Shown: positions 1 through 6,532 of the stretch, in pieces
Layout: every line of letters begins with the position of its first letter
Numbering within the stretch: the stretch's first letter is position 1
NCBI RefSeq assembly: GCF_009711475.1
Contig: NZ_SMMD01000765.1
Location: 1-7,534 of the forward strand
DNA from: Fulvivirga aurantia
Lineage (GTDB): Bacteria > Bacteroidota > Bacteroidia > Cytophagales > Cyclobacteriaceae
Direction: 5' to 3'
DNA length: 7,534 nucleotides
Translations under genes and position numbers: made by a program
The notes under the pieces: model-generated
Told to the model about the DNA's origin: nothing
What the model saw: the letters and a program-made list of their open reading frames with translations, nothing else
The model's database searches: none

Positions 1-26
1 CGTCCTAACCCCTAGACGAACGGGCC
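1..26 (-). tRNA. tRNA-Glu, 5' part only (cut by window start)
   Basis: Read on the minus strand from position 26 down to 1, the sequence gives the first 26 nucleotides of a tRNA. The seven-base acceptor strand is GGCCCGT, followed by T8, C9, the D-stem GTCT, the D-loop AGGGGTTA, the second D-stem strand GGAC and base 26 G. The block TTCGTCTAGGGGTTAGGAC is characteristic of bacterial tRNA-Glu genes. The anticodon, T-arm and 3' acceptor strand lie outside the window, so the Glu identity rests on the similarity of the 5' half. The gene is downstream of the large kinase gene on the same strand but has its own promoter-like sequence, so it is probably transcribed independently. Confidence 0.85.
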
Positions 27-43
27 GTTTGTTTAAGGTGGTG

Positions 44-73
44 CAAATATAATGGCTGTTTTCTTTATTGAAA
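44..73 (-). promoter_or_regulatory. Bacteroidota-type promoter for the tRNA-Glu gene
   Basis: On the minus strand, positions 51-44 read TATATTTG, a perfect match to the Bacteroidota -7 consensus TAnnTTTG. Positions 73-70 read TTTC, close to the -33 TTTG, with an 18-base spacer. The distance from the -7 element to the mature tRNA 5' end at 26 is 17 bases, which leaves a short leader of about ten bases to be trimmed by RNase P. The -7 match and its position in front of a stable RNA gene make this convincing. The -33 element is weaker. Confidence 0.7.
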
Positions 74-122
74 GTATTCCACAGAAAAATTTTTATTTTT
101 TTTATTCCTCAATCTGCACCTC

Positions 123-3100
123 TTATTTAAAGTCATATTGCAGGCCGTATTTGTCAATTATATGCAAGAGGTCTTTGAATTTAAACGGCTTGGTTATCAC
201 ATCAGTAAAGCCTGTTTCTTCTTTAATACCGTAAGTATCTGCGGTGAGAGCAATTATAGGTATCTTTTTGAAATAGTCAGATTCCCAGCTTCTGACAACT
301 TCCGTAGCCTGATCACCTCTCATTTCTGGCATTCTCATATCCATAAGCACCATGTCGTACTTCTTTGTCTTGATTTTTTCAAGGGCTTGAAGCCCGTTTT
401 CGGCCGTGTCAACCGATATATAATCATGTTTAGACAAGTAAGCCAAAACTAACTTACGATTGTCTTCAGTATCTTCTACCATCAGGATATTGACATGCTT
501 AGTTTTCTCAGCATCCTGATTATTTGTTTCAGCTTCACCTGATTCACGGCCTTCGTTTTCGGCAATACCGACTTTGTCAAACGTTATATCAAAATAAAAT
601 CTGCTACCTGTACCCTTTGAGCTTTGAACTTTAATTTGGCTATTGTACAACTCAAGCAGTGCCTTGGTGATCGTAAGCCCAAGACCACTACCTCGTGATG
701 CCTTATCATGAGTGGTTTGCTCAAATTTTTCAAAAATTTCTTCAAGCTTCTCTGTATCAATACCTGAGCCGGTATCCTGTATCGCGAAGAGTATAGTGGC
801 AGTTTTCTTAGTCTCTTTAGTTTGCTCCGCTAATAGCGTAATATTTCCTCCTTCAGTAAACTTATTGGCATTACTCAAAAGGTTATTGAGCACCTGAGCC
901 AATATAAGCTCATCGCCATACAAATTGTCAGGCAGTTTATCTCCTTTTTTGAGTATAAGGGCGTTGTTCTTAAGATCAGCCTGAAACTTCATGGTTTTAC
1001 TCACATTGTCGAGTAATTCATGAATATTAAACTGGCGTTTGCTTACAGCTAGCTTACCTGCTTTTATTTTACTGAAATCGAGGATGTTATTAATCAAAGA
1101 CAATAGGTTCTCAGCGCTATATTTTAGTATATCAAGATAAGCTAAATCTTTGGTTTTTTCATCTATTTGCAACAGCTCAACTATACCATAAATAGCGTTG
1201 AGCGGTGTACGGATCTCGTGACTCATGGTGGCCAGGAAATTTTCCTTGGCCATAGCTGCTTCTTCTGCTGTCTCTTTTGCTTGCTCTAGTTCTTTTTCTG
1301 TCTTCTTGATATCAGAAATATCATCTATAACGCCATTCCAGATTACATCTCCATTCTGAAGTATTTCTGGATTTGAAGACATTTTGATCCACTTTACCTG
1401 TTCCGTTTTAGCAGTAATAATGCGACCTGTCCACTCAAAAGCGACCGGATTGGTTTTATTCTGGTCTTGTATTTTCTTAAAACTTGGCCAATCTTCTGGA
1501 TGAATACGGCTGTACAACAAACTCGGATTATTAAATAACTCATCAGGAGTGAGCTCGTATATTTCCTCAACTGCTCTACTGATGTATCCTACACGCTCTG
1601 TACCATCACTATCTCTTTGAAACTCACAAATAATGTCAGGACTGTTGTCGGTAATTTTTTGTAACTGATTGTCTCTTAGCTGCAGTTCTTTAGTGGTTTG
1701 GGATCTCAACAACTCAGCCCCTGCCCTTAAGCTCAGGATTGTGAGTATGTACTCATCGTCAGTAGTAAGGTCTAGTTTATGGTCACTAATCATAACCATA
1801 ATACCGAGAAGCTCTCCCGTGATCGGAGAAGAAATCGGGATGCCTACATAAGTTTCTGCATCCCAACGATTGAGTTTAGGGTCGTCTGGAAAAAGCTGTT
1901 CCACCTGATCAAAAATCTGTATTTCATCATTGAAATTAACAACTCCACAGGGGGCACCATTCAGCTCGTAGGTAAAATTAGAAGATAGCTTTCCATTTAT
2001 CCTGATAGCTGTGGTTTCTACTGATTTGCGATCAGCATTGAGGATACCCAAGTAGGTATACTTGCAACCAAAGAGCTCATAAATCTGTAGGGTAAGATCT
2101 CTGAAATATTCCTCCTCCGTAAGATGCGCTCCTCTTTTGAGTGCTGTCTGAATTTTGTCTTTTGATTTAAGAATGCCCGTGATTTCAGTTCCTACAATCG
2201 CGGCACCCAGTATCTCGCCTGCACTACCTTTTATCGGGAAAGCATTTAATGTAAAATATTGCTCATGGTCAGTAAACGCGAAACTTTCAAACAGTTCTAT
2301 TTTTTTGTTCTTACCGTTGAGGGCTTCTTGTATTGGACTGATTAATTTCTTTTGAACACCTTCATAACCTTCAAGCTTGCTTTTAATGGAGTCATCGATA
2401 CTGACACTTACATTCTGCCCTTTCTGCAGGTCTTTTTGAAGTTTTTGGCTGATGACCTGTATGCTATAGTTAGTGTCAACGATAAGCACATAGCTGCCCG
2501 AGCCCTCGATTAAAGACTCGATACTCTGCTTTCGAAGTTCTAAGGTCTGATTATCCTGTTTTTCTTTAGTTATGTTAAAAGCCAAAGTAATTACACCTCT
2601 TAATTCATCATCCTCAATCCATGGATTGACCTTGATTCTCCAATATTGGTCGTTGAAAAAAACTTCCTGTTCGGCTTCTTTTTTATTCTTAAGTACTTTT
2701 TTCTTTAGGTTTATAAAACTCTCAGCATTAACCTTCCCCTTAAAAATATCTTCATCAGAAAAACCATAAAGCTCTTCTTCTTTATACTCTTTCAATTGGT
2801 TGTAGACCCAGATATATTTCAGGTCTGTGTCCTGATAGGCAATGAAAATTCTGGAATTGCTCAATACAATTTGGAAACGCCTGTTGAGTGACATAATCTC
2901 CCGTTGACTCTCAAGCAACTCCTCTTCTTTCTTCAATAAGTTTTCATTACTCTGGTTGAGCTCAGAATTAGCAGTTTGCAATTCTTCATTGGTAGATTGC
3001 AGCTCTTCATTGCTGGTTTCGAGTTCCTCATTTGTAGACTTCAGTTCTTCATTTGAAGATTGAAGTTCTTCATTCATGGCCTGCAATTCTTCATTACTGG

Positions 3101-5081
3101 TTTCCAGCTCTTCAGTAAATGCCTCAAGGTGCTCTCTACTCGCTTTGAGCTCCTGCTCGAGCTCTACAACTCGTATACTATCTTTAAAACTATCATCAGA
3201 CAGCGAATCTTCATAAAATGGATAGCGCTCATCTTTTTCTATTCGTTCAAAAATGAGCAAGAAATACCTTTTATCATTTTTCTTATACAGTAATGGCTTC
3301 ATGACGAGCTGTACGTATAGCTCAGAGTCATAAGCTTCATACCTGATGATATTGCTTTTAGTAGACTTATTGCTCCTTTTTACTTTGGCAAATAAAGCTC
3401 GCAATTCTGTATGAAGGCTTTTATGTAAAATTTTAAGAATACTGGCATTAAGCGAACCTTCACTTAGGTCTAAATAAGGTTGTAAAGAGCCTTTTACATA
3501 GGTTGTTTCCATTTGTGCGTTCAATACCACATAGGGGTGCTCAAATGTTTTAACCAATGTTTCTTGGGCTATTTCCTCTAATGACATCTCTGTTACGCTT
3601 GCTGTATCTGCTGTGCTATTACGCTGAGCGTGTCGTTTTATATATGACTTAAAATTGAGCCTGTTTATTGTCGTATCATCTTTTCTCTGAAATAGCTTAT
3701 CGTTATACTCAGGCATATAGAACAGGTCGTCTAACTGAGCGACATTTTCTGATTTACCTAAAAACAGATAACCGCTTGAGTTAAGTGCATAATGAAAAAT
3801 CGGTATAATTTCTCTCTGCAACTCAAGCTTAAAGTATATCAAGAGGTTTCTGCAGATGATGAAATCTATTTTTACAAAAGGTGGGTCATGCGTGATGTCA
3901 TGCTTAGAAAACAGCACCATTTGTCTTATAACCTTATTTACTTCGTAGCTATCTCCTCGTTTAATAAAGTACTTGTCAATCCAATTGGCAGGAATACTTT
4001 CTAAAGCTTCCTGGCTGTAAATTCCTTTTCGGGCCGAGCTTAAAGCAAACTCATCAATATCTGTAGCAAATATCTGGATATTGTAGTTTTTGATTTGTTC
4101 ACCCAAAATCTCAGCTAAAAGTATCGCTATGGTATAAGGCTCTTCTCCCGTGGCACATCCTACAGACCAAAACCTTAAACTTTGATCTGATGAAGTTATA
4201 ACCCGGTCTTCCATTTTCTCTCGAAGGGCATCAAATGCCTCAGGATTGCGGTAAAAAGCAGTGACTCCGATGAGCATGGTCTGATATAGATTCTCCAATT
4301 CTTCAGGCTTATCTCTGATGTAGATTAAATAATCATCTATGCCACGAATTTTCAGATCATTTATTCTTTTTTCGATTCTTCGGTCTATGGTAGAAGGCTT
4401 GTATTTGGCAAAGTCAGTTCGGTACTTTTTTTCTAACAAGTCCAATATTATTGTTAAAGAATCTCTTGGCGGTGAGGCTGATTCAAAATTTCCGGTTTCT
4501 ATATACTTTGAAATAACACCCGGCATTTCATGTACTTCGCAGGCGATGTCGATATTGCCAGTTTTGAGAGCGTAATCTGGCATACTCGTATGAGATGCTT
4601 CGTCATGGTCTTGACAAATGGTAAGGCCGCCATTTTTCTTTATTTCTATAACACCTTGAGAGCCGTCTTTTCCCGTTCCGGATAATATAATGCCAATTGC
4701 TTTATTCTTGTATTCTGCTGCCAGTGATGTAAATAAATGATCTACAGACGGATTTGGGTATACAGTTTTGTCAGGCTTTTTAAGTTTTATCTTTTCATTT
4801 TTTACTGTGATTTCAAAATCAGGGGGAGTTACATACACCTTGTCTGACTCAAGATCTTGATTGTCCTCGGCTTTGAGCACTTCCCAATCACATACAGAAG
4901 ATAAGAGGTCAACCAACTTACTTTTAAAATTGGGGCTTACATGTTGGGCTACAACAATACAAAATCTGCCGGAAGTAGCGTTTAAATTCTCTAAGAGGCT
5001 TCTTAGAGCATCTAAACCACCTGCCGAAGACCCAATACCAACAACAAAAAGACTTTTGTCTTTTTTCTTACTACTTCCCAT
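123..5081 (-). CDS. CheB-CheR-PAS-GAF hybrid histidine kinase with C-terminal receiver
   Basis: A 1652-residue multidomain signalling protein. Residues ~10-190 are a CheB-type methylesterase without the usual N-terminal receiver; the triad appears as S19 (GSSAGG), H47 (AQHV) and D139 (GTGKDG). Residues ~205-467 are a CheR-type methyltransferase with SAM-site motif GCATGEEPY (308-316), ATDID (339-343) and CRNLLIYF (410-417). A PAS-like segment (~505-615) precedes a coiled coil (~635-735). Then come PAS-like (~735-842), PAS-like (~852-970), GAF (~975-1130, with GAPCG) and PAS (~1140-1262) domains. The kinase core follows: HisKA with H1288 in MSHEIRTPLN, N-box N1404, G1 box DTGSG (1436-1440), and G2 box GSGLGL (1464-1469). 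A receiver (~1530-1645) has E1536/D1537, phosphoacceptor D1581, T1613 and K1631. All key residues are present, so it is probably active. No membrane segment is visible, so it is probably cytoplasmic. Input ligand, methylation target and phosphotransfer partner are unknown. No Shine-Dalgarno precedes the ATG, as is usual in Bacteroidota. Confidence 0.95.
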   Translation of the reverse strand: MGSSKKKDKSLFVVGIGSSAGGLDALRSLLENLNATSGRFCIVVAQHVSPNFKSKLVDLLSSVCDWEVLKAEDNQDLESDKVYVTPPDFEITVKNEKIKLKKPDKTVYPNPSVDHLFTSLAAEYKNKAIGIILSGTGKDGSQGVIEIKKNGGLTICQDHDEASHTSMPDYALKTGNIDIACEVHEMPGVISKYIETGNFESASPPRDSLTIILDLLEKKYRTDFAKYKPSTIDRRIEKRINDLKIRGIDDYLIYIRDKPEELENLYQTMLIGVTAFYRNPEAFDALREKMEDRVITSSDQSLRFWSVGCATGEEPYTIAILLAEILGEQIKNYNIQIFATDIDEFALSSARKGIYSQEALESIPANWIDKYFIKRGDSYEVNKVIRQMVLFSKHDITHDPPFVKIDFIICRNLLIYFKLELQREIIPIFHYALNSSGYLFLGKSENVAQLDDLFYMPEYNDKLFQRKDDTTINRLNFKSYIKRHAQRNSTADTASVTEMSLEEIAQETLVKTFEHPYVVLNAQMETTYVKGSLQPYLDLSEGSLNASILKILHKSLHTELRALFAKVKRSNKSTKSNIIRYEAYDSELYVQLVMKPLLYKKNDKRYFLLIFERIEKDERYPFYEDSLSDDSFKDSIRVVELEQELKASREHLEAFTEELETSNEELQAMNEELQSSNEELKSTNEELETSNEELQSTNEELQTANSELNQSNENLLKKEEELLESQREIMSLNRRFQIVLSNSRIFIAYQDTDLKYIWVYNQLKEYKEEELYGFSDEDIFKGKVNAESFINLKKKVLKNKKEAEQEVFFNDQYWRIKVNPWIEDDELRGVITLAFNITKEKQDNQTLELRKQSIESLIEGSGSYVLIVDTNYSIQVISQKLQKDLQKGQNVSVSIDDSIKSKLEGYEGVQKKLISPIQEALNGKNKKIELFESFAFTDHEQYFTLNAFPIKGSAGEILGAAIVGTEITGILKSKDKIQTALKRGAHLTEEEYFRDLTLQIYELFGCKYTYLGILNADRKSVETTAIRINGKLSSNFTYELNGAPCGVVNFNDEIQIFDQVEQLFPDDPKLNRWDAETYVGIPISSPITGELLGIMVMISDHKLDLTTDDEYILTILSLRAGAELLRSQTTKELQLRDNQLQKITDNSPDIICEFQRDSDGTERVGYISRAVEEIYELTPDELFNNPSLLYSRIHPEDWPSFKKIQDQNKTNPVAFEWTGRIITAKTEQVKWIKMSSNPEILQNGDVIWNGVIDDISDIKKTEKELEQAKETAEEAAMAKENFLATMSHEIRTPLNAIYGIVELLQIDEKTKDLAYLDILKYSAENLLSLINNILDFSKIKAGKLAVSKRQFNIHELLDNVSKTMKFQADLKNNALILKKGDKLPDNLYGDELILAQVLNNLLSNANKFTEGGNITLLAEQTKETKKTATILFAIQDTGSGIDTEKLEEIFEKFEQTTHDKASRGSGLGLTITKALLELYNSQIKVQSSKGTGSRFYFDITFDKVGIAENEGRESGEAETNNQDAEKTKHVNILMVEDTEDNRKLVLAYLSKHDYISVDTAENGLQALEKIKTKKYDMVLMDMRMPEMRGDQATEVVRSWESDYFKKIPIIALTADTYGIKEETGFTDVITKPFKFKDLLHIIDKYGLQYDFK
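2943..3110 (-). repeat. Eight 21-bp units encoding heptads of a signalling coiled coil
   Basis: Within the kinase gene, residues 658-713 consist of eight consecutive seven-residue units of the form EL(E/Q/K/N)xxN(E/S): ELETSNE, ELQAMNE, ELQSSNE, ELKSTNE, ELETSNE, ELQSTNE, ELQTANS and ELNQSNE. At DNA level this is an imperfect 21-bp tandem repeat. Such glutamate/asparagine-rich heptads between CheR and the first downstream PAS domain are a known feature of CheB/CheR/PAS fusions. They should form a rigid dimeric helix linking the methylation modules to the sensor and kinase half. Unit number could vary by slippage without breaking the frame. Confidence 0.9.
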
Positions 5082-5184
5082 ATTTTAAAAACGATCAGTC
5101 TTTGGTTAGATTCTTATTAAATGAACCCAAATAATCCCGCAAACTAAGAAAAACTGAGTACATCTTGTCATGCATATAACCAAA

Positions 5185-5202
5185 AAAACAGGAATCTGTT
5201 TT
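5185..5202. promoter_or_regulatory. Perfect 7-bp inverted repeat with 4-base loop
   Basis: AAAACAG (5185-5191) and CTGTTTT (5196-5202) are exact reverse complements around the loop GAAT. The arms lie inside the larger TAACCAA/TTGGTTA pair. The right arm overlaps the left arm of the next inverted repeat (5199-5220), so the two hairpins could not form together. The element sits about 104 bp upstream of the kinase start and 126 bp upstream of the OmpA-like start. It could be an operator, an RNA switch in a leader, or a weak terminator on either strand. No long U-tract follows, which argues against a standard terminator. Confidence 0.4.
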
Positions 5203-5220
5203 ACACACAAAGTGGTAAAA
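5199..5220. promoter_or_regulatory. Interrupted inverted repeat TTTTAC...GTAAAA
   Basis: TTTTAC (5199-5204) pairs with GTAAAA (5215-5220), and CAC (5206-5208) with GTG (5212-5214), leaving one bulged A at 5205 and a loop AAA. That is nine base pairs with a single bulge. It overlaps the 5185-5202 inverted repeat by four bases and lies within the TAACCAA/TTGGTTA pair. As DNA it resembles an operator half-site pair; as RNA it would compete with the preceding hairpin. Its role is unknown. Confidence 0.35.
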
Positions 5221-5327
5221 TGATTGGTTAAAGATAAATAGGGCCTTTAATTATCCGGGAAACTTATTTGGGGTATCTAGTGTACCTTTTTAACATTATT
5301 GACTTATGCTAGTAAATTTTAAAACTT

Positions 5328-6419
5328 ATGCAAGACAAGATACTAGCTGCAATTCTTTGCTTCTTTAGCGGAATTGCATTCGCCCAATCTGATTGTTCAC
5401 CGGAATATTTCTCTTCCAAATATAAACCAAGTGATTTACCTACCGACCTCCCAAATTATCGATTACCGAAAGATCAAATCATTAGAAAAACCTTTACGGT
5501 AAATTTTGCTAAAAACAGTGCCGTGCTGACCGGATCAAACGATGAAGAATTGAAGCAATTCTTAAATCATAAGCCACAGCAACTAAAAAAAATTAGTATA
5601 CACGGGTATTCATCTGTCGAAGGTGAACTCGTCAATAATTCTGCCCTGCACCAGAAACGTGCCCAGGTCATTCAGGCGATGATCCAGAAAAAGCTAGGTC
5701 TTTCAGCTGATAAATTTCAGATACAAGCCAAAGAAAACTGGTCATTGTTCTTTGAACAGTTGGCTGAAAGGAAAGAACATAATAAAAGCAAGAAGTACTG
5801 GAAGGAAAGATTACAAAGTAAAAAAGAGCAGGAAAATTTCGAAGAACTGCTTAGCAAACAGAGAAAAACTGAAGTTACCTTTTACATAAGAGAACCTGTG
5901 TCAAGAGAGGACGTTCTCAGTAGGTTAGAAAATGACCGATCGGCCATTCATGCCACTGTAAGTGTCGCTATTGGCTATTATTACATCTGGTCTGCTCAAA
6001 ACATCGCCCAACTAAAAAGGTACCTTGCCATGCGGTCTTATGTGAGAGAAAATCTCAACGACTCTCTTTTCCATTTAAATCACTTACGAAAATTTGATGA
6101 CATACTTTTTAATGAGGAATACCATATCTATACATTTTACGATGATCTGCAGTATTTTGAAAGCCAAAGCGAATATAAAGATTACATGAGTCGAAAAGCA
6201 CTAGTGGCTTTTGACAAAGCCTTAGAAGGGTTTAAGGAAAGGCCAAAAAGTAAGACATTACAAGCTGATCTAGTTGAAATATTAAGATTGATCTATTTAA
6301 AAACGCAATCGGGTTATTTTGATCCTGAAGTTTTTGCCTCAATCAAGATTCCTGATAATAAGCGCTATTGCACATTACAAAAGCAGTTTCAATCATACTC
6401 TGACGAGTTATTTAATTGA
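5328..6419 (+). CDS. Exported OmpA-like domain protein with unassigned helical C-terminal half
   Basis: A 363-residue protein beginning with a Sec signal peptide (hydrophobic residues 5-18, likely cleavage after AFA, residue 19). There is no lipobox at the cleavage site, although C23 lies just after it. Residues ~55-188 form an OmpA C-terminal-like domain: strand FTVNFAKNSAVL, then ISIHGYSSVEGE (89-100), N104, R111-A112 and final strand KTEVTFYI (180-187). OmpA domains bind peptidoglycan diaminopimelate through an Asp in the HTD motif and a downstream Arg. Here R111 is kept but the Asp position is S96. From memory, GY(A/S)SxEG variants with a long insert starting at an (E)(D/N)W motif (here ENW, 136-138) are common in Bacteroidota, so this looks family-typical. 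Residues ~190-363 are charged, aromatic-rich and probably helical, and I recognise no family. It probably acts in the periplasm or at the outer membrane. It is divergent from the kinase gene. The ATG has no Shine-Dalgarno. Confidence 0.8.
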   Translation: MQDKILAAILCFFSGIAFAQSDCSPEYFSSKYKPSDLPTDLPNYRLPKDQIIRKTFTVNFAKNSAVLTGSNDEELKQFLNHKPQQLKKISIHGYSSVEGELVNNSALHQKRAQVIQAMIQKKLGLSADKFQIQAKENWSLFFEQLAERKEHNKSKKYWKERLQSKKEQENFEELLSKQRKTEVTFYIREPVSREDVLSRLENDRSAIHATVSVAIGYYYIWSAQNIAQLKRYLAMRSYVRENLNDSLFHLNHLRKFDDILFNEEYHIYTFYDDLQYFESQSEYKDYMSRKALVAFDKALEGFKERPKSKTLQADLVEILRLIYLKTQSGYFDPEVFASIKIPDNKRYCTLQKQFQSYSDELFN

Positions 6420-6468
6420 CATTTAACCCCAACTTACTCACTACCATCAGGCCTCTTTTAATACCATA

Positions 6469-6488
6469 AATACCCAACCTTGGGTATT
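6469..6488. promoter_or_regulatory. 9-bp palindrome between the OmpA-like gene and the patatin gene
   Basis: AATACCCAA (6469-6477) and TTGGGTATT (6480-6488) are exact reverse complements separated by CC. The element starts 50 bp after the OmpA-like stop and ends 44 bp before the patatin start. No T-rich run follows on either strand, so it is a poor intrinsic terminator, though the RNA hairpin could still protect a 3' end. Its right arm contains the TTG of a possible -33 promoter element for the patatin gene, so an operator role is also plausible. Confidence 0.55.
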
Positions 6489-6507
6489 GAAATACACTCT
6501 TGCTTTG
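6480..6507 (+). promoter_or_regulatory. Possible promoter for the patatin-like gene
   Basis: TTGCTTTG (6500-6507) matches five of six fixed positions of the Bacteroidota -7 element TAnnTTTG. A TTG at 6480-6482 lies 17 bases upstream as a possible -33 element, slightly closer than usual. Transcription would begin about 20 bases before the ATG at 6533. The match is imperfect and the -33 part lies inside the palindrome at 6469-6488, so this is tentative. Confidence 0.3.
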
Positions 6508-6532
6508 ACTTAATTGAGTTTAAAAGCAGAAA

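Larger units (their letters stand above)
5102..5230. repeat. Three copies of TTGGTTA in the divergent intergenic region
   Basis: The 246-bp region 5082-5327 has no gene. It holds TTGGTTA at 5102-5108 (plus), its reverse complement TAACCAA at 5177-5183, and TTGGTTA again at 5224-5230 (plus). Oriented the same way, the flanks give TTTGGTTAGA, TTTGGTTATA and ATTGGTTAAA, so the shared block is about 8-9 bases with one or two variable positions. The second and third copies face each other as an inverted pair. About one chance copy of a 7-mer is expected in the whole window counting both strands, so three within 129 bp is more than expected. They could be binding sites of a regulator of either flanking gene. 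No binding protein can be named. Confidence 0.4.

Noticed and set aside
1..26. Attachment site of an integrated element at the tRNA gene
   Set aside because: Integration usually uses the 3' half of a tRNA, which is outside the window, and there is no integrase or repeated tRNA fragment in view.
85..122. Intrinsic terminator after the kinase gene
   Set aside because: There are A and T tracts at 85-107 but no GC-containing stem next to them; GAGG appears as a direct repeat, not an inverted one.
138..452. Plus-strand open reading frame of 104 codons, and similar ones of 60-78 codons opposite the kinase gene
   Set aside because: They lie antisense to a convincingly conserved coding region and show no domain, signal peptide or ribosome-binding context of their own.
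5128..5147. Minus-strand promoter for the kinase gene
   Set aside because: On the minus strand TTAGTTTG (5147-5140) and ATTATTTG (5135-5128) resemble TAnnTTTG, but each lacks a fixed base and neither has a TTTG at the expected distance.
5283..5290. TACCTTTT as -7 element for the OmpA-like gene
   Set aside because: It matches five of six fixed positions, but the nearest TTTG (5267-5270) is only 12 bases upstream, too close for a -33 element.
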